Source: Penicillium oxalicum
Lineage: Eukaryota > Ascomycota > Eurotiomycetes > Eurotiales > Aspergillaceae
NCBI RefSeq assembly: GCF_001723175.1
Contig: NC_064655.1
Coordinates: 2,728,001 to 2,792,000, forward strand
Length of the DNA stretch: 64,000 nucleotides
Direction: 5' to 3'
Part shown: one piece after another, positions 46,809-60,138 of the stretch
How positions within the stretch are numbered: the first letter of the stretch is position 1
Layout of the letters: each line of letters opens with the position of its first letter
Translations under genes and position numbers: made by a program
Notes under the pieces: generated by a model
Database searches by the model: none
What the model saw: the letters and a program-made list of their open reading frames with translations, nothing else
What the model was told of the DNA's origin: nothing

Positions 46809-49044
46809 CTTGTTCTGGATAGTTTGGTTTGGGGAATTGCACTGATGACTCTCAGTCAGGGTTGACTCGCTTCTGTGTAAGACCGGCAGTCGAAAGAGAG
46901 CGTACCCTGGCAGATTCCAATCAGATAAAGGTTTATCGAATCGGTATCTGAACCCTTGCTTGCCACAAGTCGTGTGTATCTCTTCTCATCGGAGCCTGGA
47001 AGAGGGTAAAGCTGTTCACGCTGGCAGTTGTTTTCTCCTTCACCCTCCCCTTCCTTTCTTCTTCCAAGTTTGCCCGGTTCCAGCGTTCAAGATGACGTTA
47101 ACGTTGAAAGAAGGAGGGGGGGGGCAACCGAGAAAAGAACCCGTGGGACGTGTTTCTTGGGTCCGCCCAAGGAACACGCGTATTTTGATTTTGCCATTTT
47201 GGGATAGGGTCGGACGACGTCACGTGGAGAAAGGGCACGTGGATTTGTTGATCGGATGCAAGACTCTCGTACAAACATAAACATGCTTTTACAGATTTGA
47301 TCTAATGCATTTTGAACTCGAGAACAAATCGTTTATGTCAACTTCTTTCAAAAAGTGAAAAGAAAACAAACTCCAAGGGAGAGAAAGAGTGGAGCCGCAA
47401 TCGAAAAAAAAAAGCAATTTAAATGCACCAGATCATCTTAACCACCGCGGAGACCGGAGAACTAACCAATCCCCGCCCACTGTCCTGTCCACTTTTGAAT
47501 GATTCGATCGGTCAAATGCATGGAAGATCGACCGAACCACGCCCTCCATGCTGAATTCTGAAGAAGTCCACCCCCGAATTGACCAAGATCCACATGGGCT
47601 TTCCTCATCGAGGCTCGTACGGCAAGCCACGCGGATCCAATGCCCCACAATTCTCATGAGAGATGGACAAAGTGTTCTGTCAAACATGTTGGTTTAATCG
47701 GACCCTCCTGGTGTCAAACCCAGATCTGGGAAATCGAGTACTTACCTAGGGAGACTTGTAGGTTTCGTCAATCTGGTCCTCTTTCCATTGGCCAAAATTG
47801 CTCTCACACATAGATCCTCGATCGTGACTCGGTTGAGCAACCCATCAAGTCAAGATCATCGTGGTAGTTGCGGAAGAGGCAAAACGGGCCATTTCTGCGT
47901 ACTAGATCTCGACTTTGCGTGTATACCGGTAGCTGGTGCGATAAGTTGGTCCCCGAAAGTCTAGAATCAAAGTCAATTCAGACAGAGACAAGTTTACGTA
48001 TGGACATTACACTGGATTATGGAGACCGTCCATCTTTCTTCTTCAGGAACCCGACGTGAACCCCCGACTGTTTGCCTACCTCATCCTGAAATTGGTTGCT
48101 GGCAAAGGTTCAGCTCCGACGATCTGACCTCAAGGCCATCACACACCTACGCAGCCTACAAGGACCTCTAAAACACAGAAGCCGCTCGGGAAGAAAAGAA
48201 AAAGACAAAGTTAATGTAATGAAAAAAAGACATAATGGATTCGTCGTATGAAATTCGTATCGTCATAGTCATGAATATGGCAAAGGTGCACGAGCACAAA
48301 CATCTCCAAGTAGAAATGAGCGGCACACAGTCCACGAATCAAAAACCCTCTGGTTCTTCCTCCACCAACTCATAGTTTTCCTCCTGTCATTCGTCATCAA
48401 TGCGCTTCTCTCAAGGCACGGTTAAATGATCAAAATGCTGCGTAAGAGAGAGCAAGGCCCCAAATTTCTGTCCCAGTCCCGGCCCTCGTTGCGTTCTCAG
48501 CACAGAGTTGAGGAACACCTGAGGACGCAAGACATTGCAGAAGCAGAGATAAGGGGGCACAAGCTTTGTAGCATGAAACCGCTGCAAAATTGGAATGAAC
48601 AAGATGCAAGATCCTGAGTGCATATCGCTCATGTCAAAAAAAAAGAGCTCAATCAGCGAATCTGTTCCAGAGAAAAGGAAAAAGAAAAAGATAAACCGAC
48701 ACGTGCAAAATCCTAGAGTGAGAAAGAAAAGAAAAAAAAGTTGGAAAATGAAATAAAGCCCACTGCGACAAGATGCAAGGGATCAGTCGTAGGGGAGAAA
48801 GCATAAGCAGAGTCATCATGTAGCATGCTCACGGCGGACAACTTGGAAAGCAGTCTCATGCCGCAAGAGCCCGTCTATCATCGAAGCAACAAAATCAATC
48901 CCAAAGAAAATAAAAATCAGAACAAGCCAGAATGAAATGAGCCCAGAGTGATCCAAACTCCGTCCAGAGATGAGTGATGCTGTGTTCCTGACGGAAGAGA
49001 CACGTTCTCATTGAGAGGGCGTCTTTCCAAGCGAGAAATGATTC
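46809..49044. other. Intergenic sequence between the BRCT gene and stuA
   Basis: No supportable gene. The left part should hold the BRCT gene promoter (minus strand), and the right part the stuA 3' untranslated region. A-rich simple tracts occur near 48660-48745. Confidence 0.5.
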
Positions 49045-51190
49045 TTAACGGCGACGTGCGACAGGGCCGCCAGTCTTCATGGGCTGCAAAAGGGGAGCCC
49101 CACCGAGAGGACCACCAAGAGGGTTCTCGGTGATGGTCTTGCGCCGCTTGCTCTCATACTCATTGGTAGGGTCAGCCCGAACGGCATCGTCGTCATCGCG
49201 CATGCGCTTGTTGCCGGATCCCATGCTGCCACCCATGGCAGTCGAATACACGGGGGCAGAGGCCGAGGCCATCGAGTAAGGGTCGGATCCTCCATTCGCC
49301 GGGGTGCCTCGAGTGTCGCTCACAGCGTTGTACAGCGATGGCGCGAGGGGAGGACGCGGAGGAGTGTTGTACCCAGATGCCCAGTGCGGAGCCGGCCCGC
49401 TGATGCTGGTTCGCGGAGTCATACGTCCCGAGCCGTTTTGCTGAGGAGACCCAGTCATCTCCGGCGTCAACTGAGAGTGCTCGCCGCTGAGCGCGGCCGC
49501 CGACGGGTTTGTGGTGTAAGTGTAGGAGCCGCGATTGTTGTAGGTGGAACTCTGGTCTTGCAAGTATTCCGACTCCTGATCTTGCACCGACTCCGCGGAT
49601 GCATCCTGGCCGTATCGATCAGAGCCGCTGCCTTGGGCGTAGCGGTCGTTCTTCAAATCAGAGGATTCGTGGTCAGCAGTGCGGCTTCCCGGAGGAGCCA
49701 TTTCATTCTTCAGGTAGCTGTTCACGTTCGGAAGAGGTTGACCGTAGCTGGAGACGCCCGACTGGGTCATGGGAGTCTGGGGAGCGTATTGCGAGTGAGA
49801 CTGCGGGGCGGCAGAGTAGTACGGCTTGCTGTCATACCCCGATTGAGCCTGATAGGGCGGAATGCCATGCATGTTGTTCCCGGGCGGCGTCGTCGCGGGT
49901 GTGGTGGGCATGGATCGCTGGTTGCTCAAAGCCGTGTCGATGGAAAGAGGCTGCGTGTGCGGCACCGAGCCGCCCCATTCATACGAGCTGTTTTGGTTGG
50001 TCACTCCGATTAAACTGGATGCACTTGCTGGGGGCGTAGGGAAAGTGTTGGCACGTTCTAGACCCGGACGAGATCCACCACCTATGGAGGACGGCTGAGA
50101 CATGTGCGAGGACATAGGTGTTTGCATTGCCTGGTGGTGAAGGCTGGAGTGTTGAGGCGCAGTCGGAGTCGTACGTTGTGGCCCAGAGGGAGGACCCTCC
50201 ATCCGTCGGTGCTGCGATTCTTGCACAACCATGTTGGTTCGGTTCTGGTTGGCTGGATGGTACAGAAGGCCACCGATGTTGTGCACAAAGAGAGGATACA
50301 AAAGGTCGGTGATCTTTTCCTTGTTTGCGAACTCCAGGGCTCGCTCAAATGGAATCCTGAACCAGGTTGCAAGATTAGCTCCGGTCCGCTCGCCTTGTCC
50401 CTCCCACTCATTTTCGAATTTGGACCCATAGACGTACCAAACACCCTTCAAGTGCATCGGGCCAATTTTGACCACGTGACGCAGTTTCTCACTCTTGAGG
50501 ATTCCGTCACGACGACCACGAGTCATGCCGGCCACGTTGAGAAGCTTTGTGCCGTTGATCATGTGGTTGTCTATTGTTGTTGGTCAGTCAGCAAAACGAG
50601 TTCTTGTCCCATTGGACAATAATCAACTCACCCTCTCGTCGAGCCACGCAGACGCCCTTGGCCTCCACCTGGTAGCAGAGACTCCCCTCATCTTCCCACA
50701 AGGTGGCCGTGACCCTTGGTTTCGCGCCGGGTGGCGCCACCTGACCCGTGGGATCATAAACATACCCCTGCATGGGCGACCCAGTGGTATTGCCGTACCC
50801 AGAAGGAGTTGCACTCGAGTGGTTGCTTGCGGCACTCACTACTGATTCCACATTAACAATCTCATCTTTCACTCTCTGAGGCGGGAGGAGAGCGGGGGGA
50901 AAGACCTGTCCGGCCCACTCACCTTGGGGAAGGGGCAAGAGCTGTGTCGGCATCTGGCCCCCGAGGGAGCTCGCTGGAGGAGCATGGGCTGATGGCGGCG
51001 AAGTCACCGGATTGGGATACGCATACTGCTGGTATGTGACTGGGGCATAAGTCGAAGCGGGTTGCAGGACTGGAGGTTGGTGCTGGTAGGGGTAGTGGGA
51101 CATGGTGCCGGAGGTAGCAGCTTGCGATGGGTATGGTTGGGCAGAAGACATGTGCGAATGGACGTCCATGTAAGGCTGAGTGTGGTTCAT
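49045..51190 (-). CDS. stuA: APSES transcription factor StuA
   Basis: Four exons on the minus strand: 51190-50923, 50838-50632, 50570-50438 and 50356-49045; the product is 639 residues. StuA is the bHLH-like APSES regulator of conidiophore architecture and sexual development in aspergilli. The N-terminus [13 protein letters not shown] matches known StuA starts. The APSES domain (about residues 130-236) contains [39 protein letters not shown] and [17 protein letters not shown]. Downstream are Q/P/S-rich regions, [20 protein letters not shown], and a bipartite nuclear signal (KRMRDDDD, then SKRRKT), ending VARRR. Intron 1 (84 bases) and intron 3 (81 bases, inside APSES) are multiples of three with no stop. 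Intron 1 ends CAGTAG, a tandem acceptor that could add or omit one residue. An open frame upstream to 51460 has no ATG, so I start at 51190. Confidence 0.96.
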
Positions 51191-54100
51191 GCTGCCGAGC
51201 GAAGTTGGGCTGGGGTAATATCCGTCTGAGGATGCAATGGTGTACTCAGAGTCCAGAGACAGCCGACCCTGTGCAAGATCTGCAGATGACGGTGGGCTTC
51301 GGGGATCCTGAGCTGCAGAGGCACCGGAGAGGCTGGTACGGGCGCTGGAGGTGCCGGTTGAGCCACGAACGTCGGGATAAAAGGAGGAGGTGAGAGTGCG
51401 GGTTGGAGCCTGAGTGGCGGTCGGCAGACTGAGCGCAGGCAATCGGTCGCCAGACAACAATGGTCGTTCAGCCGCGTGTTGATTGTACCAAGGGGTATCA
51501 GCAGGACCGCGGGTGTGGACCTGCGAGATCGATGGCAGCTCCAGCTTTTCGGTTGCACAGAATCACTGGAGGGAAGGGTAGGAAGCGCTTCGGCTGAGGG
51601 CGATCAGAAAATCAACACGGATGACGGAATAGCCGTTGATGAGTCGGACGGTGTTTCACAAGTGAAGACCTAGCCGATAGAGATTCAGAGAAGGGGGCAG
51701 AGTACAGTGGTCCTGCGTTCGACACAAGGGTGCAATCGGTGGAATCGAAGCAAGAGGCGTGTATGCTAGATGGAGAGAGATCAATTCCTCATCAATGAAG
51801 TCAATGATCCTCTTTGTCGGTCGGTCACGCAGGCAGCAATGCAAAGACAATCAAAGATCGCTGGGTATTTGCAGATTCCGCGGACAGCAATGCCACGCTG
51901 TGATGTGAAGAATAATCGAAATGGTCCAAGGACTCGAAAGGATGAACCAGGTACGGAAGCGCTTCTCTGTGTGTTTCCTTTTTTTTTTACTCCAGTAGAA
52001 CAACAAAATCAAGGCCGAAGTCTGATCGCAAGAACGCAAAGAATCGATGCAGATGGATGGTCTGGGCAATCAAGAATCAAAGCGTGGTGCGGGCATCAAT
52101 GTTCGTGGACGGTCGTGACAAACATGAAGTGGTGGATGTATGTTCATGCAAGTTGCGGGGAGCCGAAGTCAAATAAGGCGAGCCGGAGCGGGAAGAACGG
52201 ACATAAACGAGAGCACTCTACAGTGAAAGGCTGGCGTGCAGCAAACGCAGCACTTTTCTGCAGGTTTGAGGATGGAGGACGACCCAAGGGGGAGGGGTTG
52301 GGTCGGTGGAAGAAGAAGAAGAAGACCAGGAAGGAGGTGGTGGAGGAAGAGGATGAAGACCCAGGCGGGGGGAGGAGGATGGGATGAGGGAATTGGCAGT
52401 TGAGAGCGAACAAAGTCAGTTGGCCGTGGCACTTGCAGTGGCAGAGGCGTGCATCAGAGCCGCAGGGCGGGAAAGGCGATCAGTGGAGGTCGTGGAAGAA
52501 AGCCCAGGACAGGTGACTGGGATGACTAAAGACGAGTGGCAGACTGGAATGTGGGGGGCCACCACCTCTTGGGGGGCGAAGGGCAATAAGTGCACAGGAG
52601 AGTGGAAATAAAATTGGCCGGGAGGTGTCGGGCGATTGGGGGAGCGCGACGAGAGAGATGCCAGAATGCAAGTCCGGGTAATGGAAAGGCAGGCCGGTGT
52701 GTGCTGGGAGGATCCTTCAATGGGAGATGGGCTGGGGAAGGGTCATGGAAGATGCAGTGCAGCAACCAGAAAGGTAAAAAAAATAACAGACCCGATCCAA
52801 AGCTGGGAGACAAAAAAGTTGATCGACCGCAAAAAAGGTGGCTGGGAGGCCTGCTAAATGCTGGCAAGAAAGCACGGCGAAGGTCGGGAATATCGGGAGG
52901 ATCACTGGGCTTGTTCTGGAGTTGCCGCGAGTCGTCTCTTCCACTCCTGAGGTGTCCACCGAAATAGAATAGTGTCGGTGGAGCCGGGCGAGAGAGCCAG
53001 AGAGGAGGGGGAAAGAGGAGAGGGTGGAAAAAAGAAATACAGAAAATGAAAAATAAAAAAAAGAACCAACGAGATTCTCGATGATCAAGTCAACCGCCAC
53101 CAAGCAAGGACGGGTGGGAATTGGGGTGAAAAGAAAAAGGAAAAATGACAAAAAATCAAGAAGAGAAGGACAACGAAGAAGAGCCAAAGGAGGAAATGGG
53201 GTCAGGGGAAGAGGATATTCCGAATTGAATAATGTGACAACTACAATAACTACGATCCAAATCAAACGATCGAACACTCGATCTCTCGTCGATAGACATT
53301 CAGGAGGACGGTCCGGGTGGATGAAGAGCTAAAATGCAAATAATTGATTTCCCGGAGACACTAGAATGATTGGACGTGAGGGTTCGGGTGACAGAAGGAG
53401 AAATAGGGTGCCAAATGAATTCGTTGAATATTCTTTTTATTTTGAATCCGGTGGCTCGTTCGCCCAAAAGGGAGCGGAAGAGACCAAAAGAGAAAGAGAA
53501 GAGAAAATTAGGAACAGATTCATTCATCCGTCCGAGGCGTGAAGGCTTGGACCTCGACAGTACCGTCGTGGTAATAATCTGAAGAGCGGGTGGAGCAACA
53601 TTGACATGACTGGGAGAATCGCCTTGAAAATCAACCAGTGAAAATGGTCATGAAATGGCAAATCCGAACGAGCATGATCAACAGTGGTTTTGTTTTCCTT
53701 TTTTTTTCTGGTCAAAATCCTCTGCCAAAGTTAGAATACAAAAAGAAAAAGATAATAAATGGACAGAGAAATGGCAGATAGGGAAAAGGGAAGAAAAGAA
53801 AAGAAAAGAAAAGTTAAAAGATTGAACACGCCCAGGACCCTCTCGCTAATGCTCTCCGGAGAGCCACTTGCCAAAGCGACGGCCGATATCCAGCGGTTAC
53901 GGAGAGAGCCAAAGTGTCCCTTCACTGCTCCGCGGACACCAGAGTCACGGCTCGAAGAGTGCCACTGGGTCCTAAGAGAAGAGGGGGAGGCCATAGGACC
54001 CACCACAAAAGCTGAGGAGATCCTGGTCTGTGTGACAAGCAAAACGCTGATCGTCCGGGATAGGCCCGCCGTGATCGAGTGGAGTCCGATTCCTACCGCC

Positions 54101-56323
54101 ACGCACTGCAGACCAGGCGACCCGGCAATACGATAAAGGTGAAGAACAGGACTATGATGGCTCAACGAACGGGCGTAGTCCGGGTGATGGTAGACGACCA
54201 TAGTAGTCATCAGATGATCGGACACCATGTACAGGAATATGATGCATGAGACTAGCCCATGAAACAGGAGGTTGCTCCTCCCAGCAGCTGGACTGATGGG
54301 CGCTCTAGGGAGATGGGGGAGTAAACAAATGGGTCGAGCCTCGAGAGTGTGCACGATCTAGAGGATCGCATTATCGACCATTTGATTGAGTCGTTTTCAT
54401 GAAAGTCAAACCAGACACTGAACGCACAAGGCTTATGCAGAACTGATATCAGAGACATGCTTTCTTTCCTATCACCGTGGACAACTACTGATGCTCATAT
54501 CAGACCCTGATGGTGAGTGTCACTGCAGCAGAAGATTCACCAAAAGCATCTTATTGTGACGAAGCCGCGGCCATGCCTCCTCCGAAAGGGGTGAGCCGTG
54601 GTTGACGGCCACTCCACGAGCGCGGGTCCCACTATGAACCAGGGATGGCCACAAGACGGGGAGGAAAATCCAAGCGGCAGGAAAATCAACAAATTGAAGA
54701 TGTGCCTGTGGTCCAGACCTCCCTCCATGAGCGCGATGGCCATCGCGGACAACAAAGAAAACAACCACAGTGATATTCAGGGATCTGCTGAGTTGTATGG
54801 CTCAACACAATAGGGATGGTCCTCGCTGTGCACCAAGAAAGGGCCCCCCTGAGACTTTGGATCGACAGCGACCCGTGCAAGACATAGCGCCTGCAGAGCT
54901 CGGCGGCTGCACGGTCGATTACGGCCGGGGAAAGTTTCGTCCTCGGTTAGTGAGGTGAAGGATACTATTTCGACCTTTCCCCAAGGTCCCGTTGATGCGC
55001 CGCTGCGATCATCCTCTGGACGCTCTTTAGTAGACACGTAAATCATTCAACAGTGCTCTTCTCACTCCAGCTGGACATCAATTCCAGACAGTATCGACTC
55101 TCTACGAGATCGTGGAATTGTCTTGAAGCATCACCAGAACTGTAAAACCAAATCGCCGTGGCCCCACCACGGCCTCTGATGGGGCTATCCACGCCATGTC
55201 TGCAATTATGCAGCAAGAGAGCTGGACTGTGCTAGAGATGGACGGATGAAACTCTTCTTACGGAGGCTGTCAGGAGTGGGGAGAGGCGGGAAAAAAAAAG
55301 AAGACACGAAACTTGGAGACCAGGGTGGTGGACAAGGCAAGAATGCCAAATGTCACCGGCAGTCCACTAGTCATGTGTTTGAGAAGTGATTGCGGAAGAC
55401 ACCCGCGTGGGTGGATTCTTTCGAAATGAGCGAGGTGAATTTTCCAGGTTCCAGAGATGAGAGGGAATCATCAATTTCAAAAGGTCCGATCATAAAATTA
55501 CTAGAGTGATATTGAATTCAATTCTCCCTACGGTGAAGCAAAAAGGACCTTGAGTTGTCCATCACGGCCATGGTTTCGCTGTCTTCCATCATCCCCCTTG
55601 ATATCTTGGGTCGGCCTCGGACGCACAATGCGCGGCCCGTCGATCTTCTCAGCCCCGTGGAAATTATTCTTTGGCTGGTTTAGCAAATATGACCAGTGAT
55701 TACGGCTATAGCCGACGGGCCCAAAGAGGGGAAACCTTGGCTGGGTCTCGGTGGACCTGACGGGACGAGAATGAACTCGGACCAAGAGTGGTGCGCGCAC
55801 AGGGCGGGCCAGAAAGCCTAGGCGCGAGCGGGGAGAGCAGGACAACGACCAGAGCATGAAAAAGGAGGGCCTTTTGCTGGCTTGAGCTTTTGATGATTAT
55901 TCTTTATTTTTTCTTGCCTTATTTCTGTTTTTTTTTTCCTCTCCCTTTGCGCGTGCGGTCTTGAAAAATCTTACCAATCACAATCAGGCCCGTGAGCCGG
56001 CGCCATGACGGAGATGATCATTCTCTTTCTGGTTTTGGTGCCTCGCCCCGTCTGATGTAGTCTCCAGAACAGGCGAAAGTACACTGGTACCCATTGGGGG
56101 GAGGGGGGTCTGGTTCGGCCGTCGAACAGCTTCCTCCAACCCTACGACCGTTACGGTTGTTTATAGCATGGTTCTTTTTTCGGTCTCCCTTCCGGTACAC
56201 ATGTCGCTGTTCTTTCCCTTTTAGCCCCCGCTCTCTTCTCTGAAGATGCTCTACCATTCTTTCTCCAAGATCGATCCAGTGAAAATGACTTGACCCTCAC
56301 TACCGTCCCAGTGGTCTTGAACC

Positions 56324-56331
56324 TATAAAAT
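56324..56331 (+). promoter_or_regulatory. Isolated TATA-like core promoter candidate
   Basis: TATAAAA on the + strand is followed by a CT-rich stretch at about 56350-56385. The only following ATG frame (near 56422) is about 21 codons. It might start a non-coding transcript, or be chance. Confidence 0.25.
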
Positions 56332-57843
56332 CGCCGATTCTTCTGGGAAACTCCTCCCCCGCTCCAATCTCTCTACCCAATATCCTGCAGTACACTTCAC
56401 GACCAAGCGGTCTGAGTGTCAATGGCGTGTCGTTTCCAAGGGATGAACAAGAGAGTTGTGGTGAGGGGAGGGGGAAAAGGGAATTAGTGGTTCAGAGGAC
56501 ACCACGCACCCAGTGGCTGAAGACGATCAAGGGTCTGTTCTCTTGAGGATCCCTGTTCGTTGCACCAGCCAGGCTCCTGGTCAGAGACTTCCCAATCACC
56601 AGCCCAGTCACGGTGGGCTGATTGAGGACCTGTCCGGCCTAATTGAAATCAGTGCTGGGCCAGATGGCGTTTTTCCTTGGATATGATGGATTGGGGTTTC
56701 CAGGGTTTTTGGTTTGTTTTTGTTTTTTGTGTGTTTTTCTCGTGATGGACAGTATTGTATGTCCATCTCGATGAAAATGTTCTCTTTTTCTTTTTCTCTT
56801 TGATTTTCGGCGCTTAGACTATTTGCCCTCTCTGGTCAGATGATGAAGCGAGAACATAGAATGGTCAAGATCTTCTGGTAGGACACGATTCGTATTGGGT
56901 TGATGAGAGAGCAACGGGGTGTACAATCACGCCGCGGTCGTCATGGTTTAAGCGGGTTTGAAGATTCAAGATGACAGCCGACCGGGACCGCATGGCTGGC
57001 GGTCTCTCTTCAGCGGTCGATTGCGCTGGTACAAGGGTACATCACTCCCCCTCAATATACAGCCAAAGCTCCGGTGTGTACTGTACACCGGACCAACTTC
57101 CCTGGGAGCAAGGCACCCAGGATCTACACTGCCCGTCTATTCTTCACTTGATTGGAAGCCAAGAAATTAGACTCTGATCTGTCAACCGAACCTACCCTGA
57201 CTTCGGACGACGCACACTATCGTTTTGACCACAGAGGAATGGGGGAAAAAGAAATGGAAATAGAAAAATGACCCCCCAAAAAAAACACATTCCTAGAAAA
57301 CGAATCAGTAAAAGACCCCCCAACTCAAGATGCTCTTCAGTAGTACTCTAGTTCCGACTAGGGGCCGAGGAAGCAGAGACCCGTTCTCTTGCAACTTTAG
57401 GCTTAGTCCGCTGGGCCCTTCTCCAGTCTTGTGGACACAGGACACGGTGGACACGGTGGACAGAGTGGACAGAGACTAGGCGCTCCGTTTCAAGGTAGCA
57501 TATTGATGGATCGAGGCGCGAAATCCTTTGCGACAGGACCGCGCACGGGGACATCAGGGTCCGAAGCTCTTTTTGTTTTGCCCTTGAGGCCTCCCCCGTC
57601 TGGTGACTTGGTGTCTACCTGGACAGCTTACTATAGGACCTTGCACAGTTGCGGTGTTGTGTCTGAAGATACACCGCTTGTTGTTTTTTTTTTTCTTGAT
57701 ACTCATTGATTCAGACCAGTTGTCAAGATCGCTGCCCTTGCATAGTGCATAAAGGTTGCTTCAGAACGGAGACATGGCGGTGGAGAAAATGGAAAAAAGA
57801 CTGGAGCTTCTATGGCATTGATGATCCGGAATCCGGACGGGGG

Positions 57844-57847
<4 letters not shown>

Positions 57848-57884
<37 letters not shown>
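57848..57884. repeat. Poly-C run of 37 bases
   Basis: An uninterrupted run of cytosines from 57848 to 57884, in gene-free DNA. Its exact length is uncertain by nature. Confidence 0.9.
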
Positions 57885-57886
<2 letters not shown>

Positions 57887-60073
57887 CGCGCTCTCCATCT
57901 CAGAACATGATCGTCTCATGCTGTATGAAGCATGAACTAGATACCGAATTCAACGGCATGATGAACTCTGAGTATCCACGGTGGATGATCATCTAGTTTG
58001 ATAGTCGTACATAGTCTCTGGTCCTGTTTTCCTTGGATTGCTTCGTGCTGGGAACGACTCTGGATGATCCGCGAGCTTCCAGCGCTCAACAGATGGTCAA
58101 AGTGACACGTCTGTCATGTTTATTGTTCCTTTTCCATGCCTTGATTTGCTACTTACGGCCCCGTTCACACGGGTTACACAGAGACCCGGTCGCTGTCGGC
58201 TCTTGACGCTTGCATATTCGGTTGGGATTCTCAAGGAGAAATCAATCCTCAAAAATCCCTGATACAATCTCGTTGAATGACAAATCCGCCATTTACACAG
58301 GAATGCTGTGCGTGATTTGTGGTCGGCAGAACAATTACTCAACAAATAAATGAGCCAGATGGGACCCCGATGGGTCTTGTCCTTTTTTTTTGTGTCTTAC
58401 AGTAGATCGAGATCGAATTCCATCTCGGCCGAAGAAGCACATCAAATGGAAATCAATAAGCAAAATCAAATTCCACCCCCGACGGAGTGAGCAAGGACCA
58501 CACTAGAACTGAGGCTTGAGGCATTTTGTTCATGCTCTATATCTCCACTGATGGTTTTCCCATCTAAACCAGCTGTATGCGTTGTGTGCTGGTCCGTGTC
58601 ACCGACGTGCGCAATGGCTGGATCATGTCGATGGACTCGTGAAGCGGCCCGATTCACCTTGATCAATTCCCGATCTGCGTGTGGTGTGTGTTTTATGTCA
58701 GTGTGTGTGTGTGGATTACGCTTACAGCCGGCGCGCTAAACCAGCCTCCTAAAAACCGGTATCACAGTGCCGCCGGAAACTAAAGACATAGCCGGAGCGG
58801 TAGGTAGACGTGTTGTTGTTTTCTTTTTTTTGGTGAAGGTGGGGAAGGATGGTCAAATCAGGCAGAGGGACATTGTGTCACGGCACTTGATCGTCAAACG
58901 AGCAAGAGTCGCCCGGGATGGGAAACGGGAGAGGTGTGAAGGATGGTGAAGCTTTCGGGAACCCGTACAGGATTGCAACTCGCGCCCTCAACTATTACAG
59001 TCAAATCATTTGCCGACAGGATGCTGAGAATGCCCGCGAAATGAATGTCCGGCTCCGGACTCGGGGAGAAACGGGGGCCCCTCTTGACGACCCTGTCGCC
59101 CACCCCGTCTGTGCGTGGAGAATTGCGATCCACGCTCAACGCGGGCGCCGAAGGGGGGTTGAACGGACGCCATCTCTCTATTCTGCAACGATCGATACCT
59201 GCACGATCGCTGACAGATGATCATGTCAGAAGCCCTCGACCCGAGCCGAGAGCATCAGCTCTTCAAGTGGAGAGATCATGCACGGTGAGACCCAAAAGAG
59301 ATCTCTACACTTAGGCAGTCACTTTATTCAAAAGTGAAACGGTGATGTTCGAGTCGAGATTACTCACTATCCAGATGTACAATTTTCTGCGTGGGACACC
59401 GTTCTCCCGTGGAAAGCCAAGTCCGAATCTGACCTTTTTTTTTGGGTCCAAAACGCGGGTCTGACTTCCACTAGACTCCCCTGCCCGCACCTCGCCATCG
59501 ACGGGCCGATACCCGCCTGCACATACGGCGTACAGTAGGGGCAGGCAGAGAAACGGAATGGAACACTCCTTTGAAAAGGACTTGTCGGCATCCTGTTCCC
59601 ACTTCCCACTCCTCCAGGAACAAAGTGAGAAGGCGGGACAAAAGAGAGGAAAGTGGATGGTCAGCAACTCGGCGGCGTTAGCGGGTTATGTGGTCTGGAT
59701 CCAGTGGATCATCATCATCGCTATCACGGAGATGGGGCAAGAAAGCAAAGGCCAGCTTTCCGCTTCTTTTCCACTCGTCCCGAAGGTCAAGTTGGTCGTG
59801 GTAGAGAGGGGGAAGGAGGTACCGTCACACCGAAGGATCCGTATAAAGTGACCAGTCCCACTTCGACGCTGTTCGTCCGGGTGGGGAAGCGATGGAAATG
59901 TACAGTACATAAACAGCAAAAAAAAAACCAAAATAATGACAAACTCTTCCAATCCTCCGCCCGTACAACTTCAGCTGGCATATTCCGCAAAAGGTCGATC
60001 AATCCGTCGGGGAAAAAATGAATATCGCAAATGAATAACCATAGCTAGTCCTTCTCCCGTTTGAAACGCGCAT

Positions 60074-60138
60074 AAAAAATACGAAAAAATACGAAAAAAA
60101 TACGAAAAAAATACGAAAAAAATACGAAAAAAAAGTCG
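60074..60138. repeat. Short tandem repeat, A-rich 10-11 base unit
   Basis: Five copies of a unit of six or seven A followed by TACG, with a sixth diverged copy. The copies expand in A-run length from left to right. Confidence 0.85.

Noticed and set aside
51191..51460. In-frame 90-codon extension of StuA
   Set aside because: The upstream start is TTG and there is no in-frame ATG before 51190. Known StuA proteins begin at the MNxTQ-type start. An upstream spliced exon with an ATG cannot be excluded.
53731..54354. Open frame of 207 codons on the minus strand
   Set aside because: It starts at GTG with no fungal ATG at the front. It has no recognisable motif, and the composition looks like a chance frame in the stuA upstream DNA.
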